From contig NZ_JAJUXK010000004.1 of assembly GCF_021390335.1 (NCBI RefSeq), positions 124,001 to 188,000 on the forward strand: DNA of 64,000 nt, written 5' to 3'. The DNA comes from Dyadobacter sp. CY343 (GTDB lineage: Bacteria; Bacteroidota; Bacteroidia; Cytophagales; Spirosomataceae). Positions 25,837 through 34,982 of the stretch are shown here, one piece after another. The notes beneath the pieces are model-generated. The model saw nothing but the letters and a program-made list of their open reading frames with translations. It searched no databases and was not told the DNA's origin. The position numbers were made by a program, and so were the translations under genes. The first letter of the stretch is position 1. Every line of letters begins with the position of its first letter.

Positions 25837-27579
25837 ATGAACAAACGCTACCTGAAATACCTCCTTACCTTACTGACATGCTGTGCATTGGGTTTTACGC
25901 AGCATTCGGCTCGGAAGGATCAGCCTGTGAATACCAAGAACGGCGGATTGTTTCTGCCGGCTGGTTTTGAGGCGGTTGTTGTCGTGGATAGTCTGCCGGG
26001 GCGGGCGCGGCATATTGCGGTGAATGATAATGGGGATATTTATGTAAAAGCACGGTTTGCCAATACCGGCGAGTCGGTGATTGCCTTGCGGGATACGAAT
26101 GGCGACGGAAGGGCGGATATTATCAAGCGTTTTGGAGGGGTGGGCAGAGAGCGGGCTTATGGTACTGCGATGCGGATTTACAAAGGCTACCTCTATTTCA
26201 GCTCCGAGCTGGTAGTGTACAGATATAAACTCACGCCCGACGACCTGATTCCGCAGAGTAAGGAAGAAGTGATATTGACCGATGACCACCCGCACGGCAT
26301 GCACGAGCATATCGCCAAGCCGATCACTTTCGATGATAAGGGTAATATGTATGTGCCTTTTGGTGCCAATTCCAATGCTTGTCAGGAAGATAACCGCATA
26401 CCGGGTTCGCCTGGAATGACGCCCTGCCCTATTCTGGAAGACCACGGCGGAATATGGAAATTTGATGCAAACAAAACTGGGCAGCTGCAAAAGGATGGAG
26501 TGAAGTTTGCAACCGGGCTGCGCAGTATTGTGGGTATGGACTGGAATTTTGCAGATAACAATCTTTACGCACTGCAGCACGGGCGCGACGATTTACTGCG
26601 TTTATGGCCGCAGTTTTACGATGGTTGGGAAAGTGCAATGCTACCTTCGGAGGAGTTTTTGAGAATAAAAGAAGGCACGCACGCCGGCTGGCCCTATTGC
26701 TACTGGGACCAGATGCAGGGCAAAAAGGTACTAAATCCTGAATACGGCGGCGATGGAAAAAAGGAAGGCGACTGTGCGCAATATGAGAAACCACTGATCG
26801 GATTTCCGGGCCACTGGGCACCGAACGATCTCCTATTCTACCAGGGTAACCAATTTCCTGAACGTTACAAAAATGGCTCGTTTATCGCATTTCATGGATC
26901 TACTAACCGCGCGCCTTATCCGCAATCGAGCTATTTCATCGGTTTTGTTCCCTTCAAAAACGGTGAGCCGGCAGGGGAATATGAGATATTCGCTGACGGT
27001 TTTGCAGGTATAGACCCGATCGTAAATGTGAGCGACGCGGTGTACAGACCAATGGGAATCGCGATGGGACCCGACGGTTCTATCTATATCGCCGAAACCG
27101 AAAAAGGGAAGATCTGGAAGATTACCTATACCGGCGACAAAAAGAAATTTCCGAAAAAAGCGCTTGCGGGGATGGAAAAAAGAAAGTCAATGAGCCACAT
27201 CCGCACGCCGGATCAGACCAAAGATAATCTCGATAAGGACAAGCCTATTGCCGGCGGAAACGTGTACAGCATTTACTGTTCGGCCTGCCACCAGCGAAAC
27301 GGAATGGGCGATTCGCAGCGTTTTCCGCCACTTGGAGGAGCCGATTGGGTGACCGGCGACAAGGAAAGATTGATCAAAGTACTATTGCAGGGCCTCGAAG
27401 GGCCGATTGAAGTAAAAGGTCAATCCTATAATAATGTGATGCCGCAACACAGCTTTTTGAAAGACGAAGAGATTTCGGAAGTACTGACACACATTCGAAG
27501 CAATTTCGGAAACTCGGCCAGCGAGGTCACCACCGACGAAGTGGCGGGCGTACGGGCCGCATTGGACAGTTTGAAGTAA
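25837..27579 (+). CDS. PQQ-type sorbosone dehydrogenase fused to cytochrome c
   Basis: 580-residue exported fusion: signal peptide (about 1-20), a sorbosone/glucose dehydrogenase-like beta-propeller (about 35-440), and a C-terminal cytochrome c domain. The haem site is C481-S-A-C484-H485 and the likely axial Met is Met535 (NVMPQH). The propeller oxidises an aldehyde or sugar hydroxyl using PQQ and passes electrons through the fused haem to the respiratory chain, all outside the cytoplasm. Downstream are a separate cytochrome c and another PQQ-type dehydrogenase. An unusual GC/AT-balanced codon pattern was not seen. Confidence 0.88.
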   Translation: MNKRYLKYLLTLLTCCALGFTQHSARKDQPVNTKNGGLFLPAGFEAVVVVDSLPGRARHIAVNDNGDIYVKARFANTGESVIALRDTNGDGRADIIKRFGGVGRERAYGTAMRIYKGYLYFSSELVVYRYKLTPDDLIPQSKEEVILTDDHPHGMHEHIAKPITFDDKGNMYVPFGANSNACQEDNRIPGSPGMTPCPILEDHGGIWKFDANKTGQLQKDGVKFATGLRSIVGMDWNFADNNLYALQHGRDDLLRLWPQFYDGWESAMLPSEEFLRIKEGTHAGWPYCYWDQMQGKKVLNPEYGGDGKKEGDCAQYEKPLIGFPGHWAPNDLLFYQGNQFPERYKNGSFIAFHGSTNRAPYPQSSYFIGFVPFKNGEPAGEYEIFADGFAGIDPIVNVSDAVYRPMGIAMGPDGSIYIAETEKGKIWKITYTGDKKKFPKKALAGMEKRKSMSHIRTPDQTKDNLDKDKPIAGGNVYSIYCSACHQRNGMGDSQRFPPLGGADWVTGDKERLIKVLLQGLEGPIEVKGQSYNNVMPQHSFLKDEEISEVLTHIRSNFGNSASEVTTDEVAGVRAALDSLK

Positions 27580-27584
27580 CGTTT

Positions 27585-27657
27585 TTCTCCTTCCAACCTC
27601 ATTGAGTGGATATTACTCTCCGGCAATTGAGTATTACTTTGGGGGTTGGAGGGAGAA
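27585..27657. other. Long imperfect inverted repeat
   Basis: Arms at 27585-27600 (TTCTCCTTCCAACCTC) and 27641-27657 (GGGGGTTGGAGGGAGAA) pair over 14 of 16 positions with G-T pairs for the rest; the 40-base loop holds ATTGAGT twice. It follows the dehydrogenase-cytochrome gene by 5 bp and precedes the cytochrome c gene by 38 bp, so it may moderate transcription or stabilise mRNA. Confidence 0.5.
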
Positions 27658-27694
27658 TTACTGATAGATAAATTCACCTTTTTCCAGATACTGA

Positions 27695-28126
27695 ATGCTT
27701 CAAAACATTACCCTTGCCGCAAGTATCATCCTGTTTTTTGGCTCGGCTCTGGCCGGGCTTTCGTCGCGAGATAACAGACCTGCACATTCCGTTCAGGATC
27801 CCTGGAAGGCCCCGGCCTGGGCGGATACCCTCAAAAGTCCGCACCATGAAGAGCCGCTGACACTCGCGCAGGGGGAAGAACTTTTTACATTATACTGCGC
27901 CTCCTGCCACGGGGATGAAGGCTACGGCGACGGCGCAGCGGGAGGAGCTTTGGGGCAGAAACCTGCGAATTTTCATGATACCCTGGTTAAAAGTCAGACC
28001 GACGGTGCCTTATTCTGGAAACTGTCTACCGGGCGAGGGAATATGCCACCTTTCAAGGATGTGTTTGAAGATGAGCAGAAGTGGCAGCTCGTCGCGTATA
28101 TTCGCCATTTGGGCAAAAAAGAATAA
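27695..28126 (+). CDS. c-type cytochrome
   Basis: 143-residue exported monohaem cytochrome c. Residues 1-22 form a signal peptide; the haem motif is CASCH (about 69-73, followed by GDEGYGDG), and the axial Met lies in GRGNMPPFKD near residue 115. It is a small soluble or membrane-anchored electron carrier, placed between two PQQ-type dehydrogenase genes and so probably accepting their electrons. Its stop is 20 bp before the next gene's ATG. Confidence 0.9.
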   Translation: MLQNITLAASIILFFGSALAGLSSRDNRPAHSVQDPWKAPAWADTLKSPHHEEPLTLAQGEELFTLYCASCHGDEGYGDGAAGGALGQKPANFHDTLVKSQTDGALFWKLSTGRGNMPPFKDVFEDEQKWQLVAYIRHLGKKE

Positions 28127-28146
28127 ATCCTGAACCAGCACATACC

Positions 28147-29664
28147 ATGTCAAATCGCTACCAATATGCACTCGCCGCCCTGCTTTCACTAGGCTTGGCG
28201 GGGCAGACATTCTCTCAGTCGAAGGAGGTAACTACCAAAACGCCGGTCGCGCTTCGGGACGATATTACCATTGAGGAATATATGAAAGTAGAGCCGGAAG
28301 CGGTGCGGATCATTCGCCACCCGAATACCGGTGAAATTTACTATACCACGTTTTTTGGGGATGTGATCAGGATTGTGGAGGTGAACGGAAAGCCTGAGGG
28401 CAGAAAGGTTTTTTCAGTGGAGGACCATGGTATCCCCCGGTTGCAGGGCGCTGCATTTAACGGAAACACCCTTTTTCTGGCTGGCAATGTGAGTGTAAAT
28501 AACAACAAGGGAAACAAAGGCAGGATGGTGCGCTATGAAATGCAAAAGGACGTGGCGGCGCCCGACGTAGCGACGCCCGACGTAGCGACGCCCGGCGCGG
28601 ATAAACCGGAAATGACAGTTGTTTTCAATACAGTTGAATATGGGGCTAATAAAACCACTTTCGATCACGGCTGGAATGCACTGGAAATCAGTCCTGATAA
28701 AAAATTCATTTACGTAAATACCGGCGCGAGAACCGATCACGGAGAAGTGCAGGATAACGGCGGCGAATATCCGAATGCACGGGATAATGCATTGACAGCG
28801 AATGTCTTTCGAATTCCAATCGCCTCAAAAGATCTGGTATTGACCACCGATGTTGCGGAAATGAAAAAGGCAGGCTACCTCTACGCCGAGGGAATACGGA
28901 ATGCTTATGATATGGCTTTTGATGGAAAAGGAAATCTGTTCGCGGTATCCAATTCCGGCGACTACGACCACCCGGAAGATATGTTTTGGGTGCGGGCTGG
29001 CCACCATTATGGATTTCCGTGGATTATGGGCGGCATTGAAAATCCGCAGCAGTTTCCCGATTATCAGCCGGACCCTGAAAAAGATCCGTTTCTGAGCAAG
29101 TTCGCATTTGCCTGGCTCATGAAATATTTCCACAATGATCCTGAATTTCCAAAGAAACCGGAAGGTGTCAAATTCACTCCGGCAGTTCAGAATACTGGCC
29201 CTGATGCCAATGAATACCGCGACCGGAAAACGGGCATTGTCATGGACGGAGACACGACAGGAGTAACTGTGGGCACTTTTAATGCGCATTCATCGCCGCT
29301 GGGGCTGTTTTTTGACAATGATAAAACATTAGGCAAAGACCTCGCGGGTGACGGATTTGTGATCAGATACACAGGCGGTCCGAGAAACGGTGTCGTTAAT
29401 CCAAGTCCGTTGCGTAGACAGGGAAAAGATCTGTTGCATCTGGAAATGAGCTATGACAAAGCCACCGACAATTACAAGACGAAAACCACCCGCATCGTCG
29501 ACAATTTCACCTCCCCGACCGATGCATTGCTTGTCGGAAATACACTCTATGTGATTGAATACGGCGGAAAGCAGGGCGGCAACAAAGCAGGCGGCAGCAT
29601 CTGGAAAATCACACTTCCGGCCAGCGAGAAAATCGCAAAAAAGAGCAAGAAAAAAAGATCCTAA
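28147..29664 (+). CDS. PQQ-dependent sugar dehydrogenase-like protein
   Basis: 505-residue exported beta-propeller of the soluble PQQ sugar dehydrogenase (GSDH) family, from the ATG at 28147 after which a signal peptide ends TFSQ. Features include NTGARTDHGE, YAEGIRNAYDMAFDGKGNLFAVSNSGDYDHPEDMFWV and HHYGFPWIMGG, as in the family's Ca/PQQ regions. No haem motif is present; the neighbouring cytochromes would take its electrons. A 15-base tandem repeat in the first third encodes (DVA[A/T]P)3, an inserted surface loop. The C-terminus is Lys-rich. Confidence 0.85.
   Translation: MSNRYQYALAALLSLGLAGQTFSQSKEVTTKTPVALRDDITIEEYMKVEPEAVRIIRHPNTGEIYYTTFFGDVIRIVEVNGKPEGRKVFSVEDHGIPRLQGAAFNGNTLFLAGNVSVNNNKGNKGRMVRYEMQKDVAAPDVATPDVATPGADKPEMTVVFNTVEYGANKTTFDHGWNALEISPDKKFIYVNTGARTDHGEVQDNGGEYPNARDNALTANVFRIPIASKDLVLTTDVAEMKKAGYLYAEGIRNAYDMAFDGKGNLFAVSNSGDYDHPEDMFWVRAGHHYGFPWIMGGIENPQQFPDYQPDPEKDPFLSKFAFAWLMKYFHNDPEFPKKPEGVKFTPAVQNTGPDANEYRDRKTGIVMDGDTTGVTVGTFNAHSSPLGLFFDNDKTLGKDLAGDGFVIRYTGGPRNGVVNPSPLRRQGKDLLHLEMSYDKATDNYKTKTTRIVDNFTSPTDALLVGNTLYVIEYGGKQGGNKAGGSIWKITLPASEKIAKKSKKKRS
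28549..28593 (+). repeat. 15-bp tandem repeat inside dehydrogenase gene
   Basis: Three units of the form GACGTAGCGACGCCC; the last two are identical and the first differs at two bases. Because 15 is a multiple of three, copy changes would add or remove five residues without breaking the frame. Confidence 0.85.
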
Positions 29665-29696
29665 GACAGCTTATTTATAAACCAATTCAGACCATT

Positions 29697-30155
29697 ATGA
29701 AAACCGAAAGACGATCACTTATCAAGAAACTTTTCGCATCCGTAGCAGGAATAGCCGGCATTGGAGCAGCCTCCAAAGTGCAGGCCGAAGCTGCGCCCGA
29801 AAAAGAAGTCGGCAGTGTCGAAATGTATCAGGATGTACCCTTGTTTTCGGGCCATACCAAATTCAATAACCTGGTTTTTGTTGCCGGAAAAGGCGCTCAC
29901 TTCGAAGGAGATATTACTGCCCACACCAAACACGTGCTCGACGAACTCGAAAAAGAGCTGATCAAGGCGGGTTCTTCTATGGAAAAAGTGCTCAAATGCA
30001 GTGTATTCCTGCACGATCTGAATGATTACAAACTGATGAACGAAGCTTATAAGGGCCGCTTTGGCAGCAAACCGCCCTGCCGCACAACAGTAGCAGTTTA
30101 CGGCGGCGTACCAGGCGACTCGCTGGTGGAAATCGATTGCATTGCGTATGTATAA
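29697..30155 (+). CDS. RidA/YjgF family protein with Tat signal
   Basis: 152-residue Rid-family protein, whose cytoplasmic relatives hydrolyse reactive enamine/imine intermediates (2-aminoacrylate) released by PLP enzymes. It is preceded by a twin-arginine signal (ERRSLIKKLFASVAGIAGIG, residues 4-23), which puts a RidA in the periplasm. Arg129 (PCRTTVAV) and Glu145 (LVEIDCIA), the residues of the active RidA subgroup, are present. It ends the cluster that starts with the SelA-like PLP enzyme, also Tat-signalled, so it likely clears that enzyme's product. It stands 32 bp after the dehydrogenase gene and is followed by a terminator. Confidence 0.85.
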   Translation: MKTERRSLIKKLFASVAGIAGIGAASKVQAEAAPEKEVGSVEMYQDVPLFSGHTKFNNLVFVAGKGAHFEGDITAHTKHVLDELEKELIKAGSSMEKVLKCSVFLHDLNDYKLMNEAYKGRFGSKPPCRTTVAVYGGVPGDSLVEIDCIAYV

Positions 30156-30164
30156 CCAGTAGAT

Positions 30165-30210
30165 CCGGCCCGGCAAATTTCAAGAAAAAGCCGGGTCGCT
30201 TTCTATTTTT
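30165..30210 (+). terminator. Hairpin terminator after ridA-like gene
   Basis: Arms CCGGCCCGGC and GCCGGGTCGC pair with one G-T mismatch over about nine positions; a T-rich run ending TATTTTT follows. It closes the SelA-like to RidA cluster before the sigma-factor gene. Confidence 0.7.
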
Positions 30211-30331
30211 AAATTATATTCTGGGATAATACATTTTTTGCAAATATTATTCTAAATCAGAAAATAAAGTCTTCCTTATATTTTACATTATTAGCTATTA
30301 CCAGTTTATTTGTTGTCTTACCTGACAAGAT

Positions 30332-30943
30332 TTGAACAAAAGACAACGCATCGCTGAGGAGAATACTGTTCTTCTGAACCTCTGGCAGCAATCCCAGGCC
30401 GGGGACAGTCTTGCGTTCTGCCAGCTCGCCGACAAACAGTACCGCACGCTTTTCAACTACGCCACTAATTTCACTTACGACAAAGAGTTCATCAAGGATT
30501 CAATCCAGGATTTGCTGATCCATATCTGGGAGAAAAGAAATACTATTCAGATCCAGTTTGTGACGATTTATTTCCTCCGGGCTTTGCGAAACCAGCTGAT
30601 GCAGGAATTCAGGAGAAACAATAATGCACTTTCGCAACTGGATATTGAAGAAGCAGGCGAGCTGTCTGATTACCAGAACATTGAGACAGAAATCGAGCAA
30701 CATGAAGTTTTTACGGAAAACCAGGTAAAAGTCCGAACGGCGCTGGAAGACCTGCCCCGCCGCCAGAAAGAAGCGATATTCCTGAAATACTACGAAGGAA
30801 TGAACAACGAACAGATAGCCGACCTGATGCAGGTAAACAGGCAATCAGTTGCAAATCTGTTGTTTAAGGCGATCAATTCATTGAAAGTGCAAATGCAGCT
30901 GATAAGTCAGGCGCTCGTTCTGGCTTACCTTTATTTCAAATAA
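30332..30943 (+). CDS. RNA polymerase ECF sigma factor
   Basis: 203-residue extracytoplasmic-function sigma-70 factor: region 2 at about 20-90 (YNYATNFTYDKEFIKDSIQDLLIHIWEKR-like segment) and region 4 at about 130-185 (LPRRQKEAIFLKYYEGMNNEQIADLMQVNRQSVANLLFKA). A C-terminal hydrophobic stretch follows, as in Bacteroidota ECF factors linked to SusC/FecR. The start is TTG at 30332. In the standard arrangement the sigma gene directly precedes fecR; here fecR is 4.6 kb away, across four minus-strand genes. It probably recognises the bipartite promoters at 22951 and 35531 and is held by the FecR protein. Confidence 0.9.
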   Translation: MNKRQRIAEENTVLLNLWQQSQAGDSLAFCQLADKQYRTLFNYATNFTYDKEFIKDSIQDLLIHIWEKRNTIQIQFVTIYFLRALRNQLMQEFRRNNNALSQLDIEEAGELSDYQNIETEIEQHEVFTENQVKVRTALEDLPRRQKEAIFLKYYEGMNNEQIADLMQVNRQSVANLLFKAINSLKVQMQLISQALVLAYLYFK

Positions 30944-30952
30944 AATTTCTAG

Positions 30953-33900
30953 CTATTCCTTCACGATCGTGCGGCTCTCTTTCGTACCGTCTTCCATTTG
31001 AATTTGCAGAATATATTTGCCTGCCGGCAGGCCCTCTACATTAATCTTCGCATTAGCTTTTTCAGACTTTAAAACCAGCTTACCGGCCAGATTATAAACG
31101 CGGAGATTTGCTATACCAACGTCGCCTGAAAGCAGTTGAATCTCACCAGTCGGCCCTATCGGATTAGGATACGCGGCTAGTTCTGACGCAGGATCAAATG
31201 TGAGTGAGCGGATTTGGCTGTAAGCAAAAGTCGAATCACGATCGACCATTTTAAGCCGGTAGTAAACGTGCTTTGCGGTAATATTCTGATCTGCATACTG
31301 GTACTGCGCCGGTTCATCCGGAATGTTCTCAGCCTGAACCTTACCAATGGAAAACCAGTCTTTCCCGGTGTTACTTCTTTCGATTTCGAAATGGCTGCTG
31401 TTTATTTCGCTCTCGGTTTTCCATTCCAGCAAAGCTGTTTTCCCCTCCGCATTCACGGTAAAAGTTTTGAGCCGGACCGGAAGAGGTATTCGCGGATCGG
31501 TGGCTGCAAATAACTCTGAGAATTCCTCGAACATCCCGCTCGCAAGTAACGTGGTTCTTGGAACGAATGTGCCGTTTGCGAGCGTAGCGTATAATATTTT
31601 GGGGTTTCCAATATAATGTGCAAACACTTCCAGATCGGCGACGGTGGTAAGCAAAAAGTCGTTTTCCCAGACATCGCTTGCTAATACATCTGCCTCAGCC
31701 AGATTCAGTTCGGTTGGCGTTTCGGGATCTGCGGTAACATCTTTACAATCGGCCACGAAAATACCTACCGAGTGGGTACTGCTGATATCCCTCCGCCCCG
31801 GGTATGTACGCACGCAAGTGATTTGATATAAACCCACACTCTCAGCGCGAAAAGTAATTTGATCACCGGTAGTTGTAAAGTGCTGGTCACCTGGCGCGAC
31901 AGTCCAATTGTGAATATACAGTCCATTAGAAGAAGAAGCGAGGGACACATTAACAAATGCAGTGTTGTCTTCGGTAGTCCTTTTCTTGTCGAAAGGGTGG
32001 CAAACAGGGTAAGTCATTATTGTAGGAACCGGTGGCACCGGAAGCGCCGGGCAAGCGGCTATGCCAGTAAGGAGGTTTTCGGCTTCGCCAATTAACCCCC
32101 ACTCGATATCGTCTGCCTCAACATGCTCAGTGTTTTCATTATTTCCATATATAGCCGCAAATGGAGTTTTCCGATTAACAGTTTGCGCATTTACAGCTGT
32201 CACATTCAGCAGCTCGCGATCTGCTTGCGTCACTCGGGGCCCAGTATAATCAATGGCACTAAATGTAGGTACAAAGCAGAATTCAAATTCCTTTGTAGAA
32301 TTGAACAATTTGTTCGGAACTGGTGCATTCGTTCTACCGCCAGGAAGAAAATCGTCGTTTAAAGGACTGTTATATTTTCGGTTAATACCGATTGCTTTTG
32401 AAAATATACCCCAGCTTGCAAAACGAAGTACATTGGTGTTTTGGCCGGGATGGCTGGTATGTATGTCGATGTTGGTATTCTGTAAACCAAACGGTGTCCA
32501 GCTTCGCAATATCCTGCTGCCGTACTGATAATCGTTAAATAATGTTAGATCGCCCGCATCCATACTACCGTGTGTCACTGCAATGTTGCGGCAGTTCTGA
32601 GGATAACCGCCATTGCCAAGCGCTACCAGTTGAGTCCGGAACAGATCAAACTCCGGATGCTTGCCACCAATATTTGGAGCGTCGGTCTGGTGCATCAATA
32701 GCTGCAAAGCTGCGGGCGTTGACATTGCCAGATAATAGTTTCGCCAGCCTTTCGCGAAAAATTTGAGGATCACTTTGGTTAGTAGTGTGGGACTTGCTGC
32801 GTGCATCAGTTGCGTGAGTCCGACCGGGACGTTCGCTCCCTGGTGCGGCGTATCGTAACAAAGCATCAGCTTAACCTGATGAGCCAGCCCTTCGTTTTCC
32901 ATTTGTCTGAGTGCCCATCGCGCAACCAGACCACTCATACTTTCGCCGATCACCACAGATTGGGCTGAACCCGTTTTCATCGTGTTAACCTGTTGGATCA
33001 ATGCTTTTAGCACCTGCGCATTGTTTTGTATCGCTGCGCGGCCGTCGGAGTAATCCAAAAATACCAGATCATAACCCTCCGCTAAGTATCGATTAAATCT
33101 GGTTCTGTATTTGGCTTCCAGGAAATCCAAAAAGATATCCTGCCCCATATCAAACCCCTCGGCAATGATGATCGGTTTGTTCAATATCTGGTCACAGCCC
33201 AGCAGAATCCTGACGTTTCCGCCTACCAATGCGGTTCTGGCTGATCGGTCATTGTCCGCAGTATCCTGATAGATTTTGTTGGCCGTGATCTGAAACTCTG
33301 CAAATGGCTTGACTCGCTCCATTTGAAGGACATTCACTTTGGTTTCAAAGCGGTAAGTAATGCGCCCGGTTGTCAGCCGGATATGTATCAAGTGCTCGCC
33401 CTCTGTTTCAAAACGATGTGGTATCAGCTGCTCTGAAAGCGTAAAACTTCGGTACCCTTTTCCATTCCCAAAATCAATTTCGACCGTTTTCACTTGATCA
33501 GTTTGATTTGAGAAACAGAAACCCGGACTCAGTTTAAAAATCACATCTGCCTGATAGAGATCTTCCTTTAACACCGAAGCTGACACGATTCTCACCCTTT
33601 CGTATTTCAAGAAGTCAGCTTTATTACCTGCCTTTTTTTGGGCTTCATTTTCTGTAATCTCAGTACCGGTCAGGTATATACCTTCCAGATTCATGATACC
33701 GATTGGCACCGTATCGTTTCTGGTGATTTTCGAGGGATCGGTCTCCATCCAGTTGTCAAAGTCCGCCAACTTCTCCCCTTCCGGTCTGAAATCCGCGTCC
33801 ATCAATCTCTCATACAGATTTTGCCACTCAGCCGACGTGACGCGCTCAGGTTTCGCCAACTGACTTTTAGACAAGCTTTTATAATGATTAACTTCATTCT

Positions 33901-34078
33901 GATCTGTGATTGCAGCATTGAGAAAAAGAGTTTTGCCAAGGCCCGATAAGTCCATCGCATTGAGCTTTGCATTCCTTTGCTGAATATAATCCTGGGCTGA
34001 AACTGTTGAAATAACACAAAGGAGGAGCAGGAGGAAAAGACGTAGTTTTCCTCTACCGCATTTTAAGAAATGCATCAT
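30953..34078 (-). CDS. T9SS-sorted alpha/beta-hydrolase-like surface protein
   Basis: 1041-residue secreted protein. Residues 1-28 are a signal peptide (ending TVSAQ); an N-terminal region of ~240 residues is followed by an alpha/beta-hydrolase domain (about 290-480) with VVIGESMSGLVARWAL, in which Ser380 is the likely nucleophile. The motif reads G-E-S-M-S instead of GxSxG. Then come a linker with VCHPFDKKR, an Ig-like region, a fibronectin/cadherin-like repeat (LLEWKTESEINSSHFEIERS) and a C-terminal type A T9SS sorting domain (AYPNPIGPTGEIQLL to IVKE). It probably acts as a surface esterase or lipase. The gene ends 10 bp from the sigma-factor stop, convergently. Confidence 0.82.
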   Translation of the reverse strand: MMHFLKCGRGKLRLFLLLLLCVISTVSAQDYIQQRNAKLNAMDLSGLGKTLFLNAAITDQNEVNHYKSLSKSQLAKPERVTSAEWQNLYERLMDADFRPEGEKLADFDNWMETDPSKITRNDTVPIGIMNLEGIYLTGTEITENEAQKKAGNKADFLKYERVRIVSASVLKEDLYQADVIFKLSPGFCFSNQTDQVKTVEIDFGNGKGYRSFTLSEQLIPHRFETEGEHLIHIRLTTGRITYRFETKVNVLQMERVKPFAEFQITANKIYQDTADNDRSARTALVGGNVRILLGCDQILNKPIIIAEGFDMGQDIFLDFLEAKYRTRFNRYLAEGYDLVFLDYSDGRAAIQNNAQVLKALIQQVNTMKTGSAQSVVIGESMSGLVARWALRQMENEGLAHQVKLMLCYDTPHQGANVPVGLTQLMHAASPTLLTKVILKFFAKGWRNYYLAMSTPAALQLLMHQTDAPNIGGKHPEFDLFRTQLVALGNGGYPQNCRNIAVTHGSMDAGDLTLFNDYQYGSRILRSWTPFGLQNTNIDIHTSHPGQNTNVLRFASWGIFSKAIGINRKYNSPLNDDFLPGGRTNAPVPNKLFNSTKEFEFCFVPTFSAIDYTGPRVTQADRELLNVTAVNAQTVNRKTPFAAIYGNNENTEHVEADDIEWGLIGEAENLLTGIAACPALPVPPVPTIMTYPVCHPFDKKRTTEDNTAFVNVSLASSSNGLYIHNWTVAPGDQHFTTTGDQITFRAESVGLYQITCVRTYPGRRDISSTHSVGIFVADCKDVTADPETPTELNLAEADVLASDVWENDFLLTTVADLEVFAHYIGNPKILYATLANGTFVPRTTLLASGMFEEFSELFAATDPRIPLPVRLKTFTVNAEGKTALLEWKTESEINSSHFEIERSNTGKDWFSIGKVQAENIPDEPAQYQYADQNITAKHVYYRLKMVDRDSTFAYSQIRSLTFDPASELAAYPNPIGPTGEIQLLSGDVGIANLRVYNLAGKLVLKSEKANAKINVEGLPAGKYILQIQMEDGTKESRTIVKE

Positions 34079-34106
34079 GGCAAGTGCGTTAAAATTGAAA
34101 AATTAA

Positions 34107-34538
34107 TTATCTGGGTATTAGCTGAAAATCGTATTTCGTTTTGTCACCAATGGAAGCTTTACAGCAATTATTTGTGAACTGATCATTTTTAGAAGTCTTC
34201 TTGCCTTTGTAATTCCTCTCATATTTGGGGTTGTCGTATGAACCAAAAGGTACAACTACGTTTGCTGAGCCGTATTTCCTTGGAACGTCTACTACCAATT
34301 CATAGCTACCATCTTCCCCGGAGTAAACTTCCTTCAACCTTTCATATTTAAAACCATCTACTCCTTTGATAGTCACCAAAATACTATCCACCGGCTGGCC
34401 ATTCTGATTGGTGATTATTCCGTACACTACGGTGGTACTATCCTGTGTAAGAAAGCATTGTGAGAGCAAAAAGCTCAGGCAGAGGCAAGTGATCAGCAGG
34501 TACACTCTCTTCGACGTGGTTGTAGTCTGTGTATTCAT
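34107..34538 (-). CDS. Lipoprotein paralogue A (carboxypeptidase-regulatory-like)
   Basis: 143-residue lipoprotein: signal peptide with lipobox LLSQC (Cys28), then one carboxypeptidase-regulatory/Ig-like beta-sandwich (VVYGIITNQNGQPVDSILV, SGEDGSYELVVDVPRKY) and a C-terminal CCKASIGDKTKYDFQLIPR block with a double Cys. Closely similar in sequence and at DNA level to the next two genes, so it arose by tandem duplication. Function unknown. It is separated by 6 bp from paralogue B. Confidence 0.8.
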   Translation of the reverse strand: MNTQTTTTSKRVYLLITCLCLSFLLSQCFLTQDSTTVVYGIITNQNGQPVDSILVTIKGVDGFKYERLKEVYSGEDGSYELVVDVPRKYGSANVVVPFGSYDNPKYERNYKGKKTSKNDQFTNNCCKASIGDKTKYDFQLIPR

Positions 34539-34544
34539 GTTTGA

Positions 34545-34976
34545 TTATCTAGGTATTAACTCAAAATCGTATTTAGTCTTATCGCCTATTAAAACTGAGC
34601 AGCAACCCGTTGTGAATTGATCATTTTTAAAGGTTTTCTTGCCTTTATAATTCTTCTGGAATTTGGGATTGACGTATGAACCAAAGGGCACAATTAGGTT
34701 AGCTGAACTGAATCTCCTCGGAACGTCAACCACCAATTCATAACTACCATCCTCACCAGAGTAAACCTGTAGCAAAGTCTCATATCTAAATGCTCTGGCG
34801 CCTTTTATCAATACCAAAATACTATCCACCGGCTGGCCATTCTGATCGGTGATTGTTCCGTAAACTACGGTGGTACGATCCTGTGTAAGAAAGCATCGTG
34901 AGAGCAGGAAGCTCAGGCAGAGGCAGGTGATCAGCAGGTACATTCTCTTCGCTGTGGTGGTAGCCTGTGTATTCAT
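34545..34976 (-). CDS. Lipoprotein paralogue B
   Basis: 143 residues from the ATG at 34976; an in-frame ATG at 34982 would add two. Lipobox LLSRC, then VVYGTITDQNGQPVDSILV, SGEDGSYELVVDVPRRF, and the C-terminal GCCSVLIGDKTKYDFELIPR block. Its 5' end is nearly identical at DNA level to paralogue A (signal-peptide region), showing a recent duplication. Function unknown; a surface or periplasmic lipoprotein. Confidence 0.8.
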   Translation of the reverse strand: MNTQATTTAKRMYLLITCLCLSFLLSRCFLTQDRTTVVYGTITDQNGQPVDSILVLIKGARAFRYETLLQVYSGEDGSYELVVDVPRRFSSANLIVPFGSYVNPKFQKNYKGKKTFKNDQFTTGCCSVLIGDKTKYDFELIPR

Positions 34977-34982
34977 ATTCAA

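Noticed and set aside
30200-30331. A third copy of the bipartite promoter before the sigma gene
   Set aside because: TCTTCCTTAT around 30270 resembles the second block, but there is no GAGTATT at the right distance.
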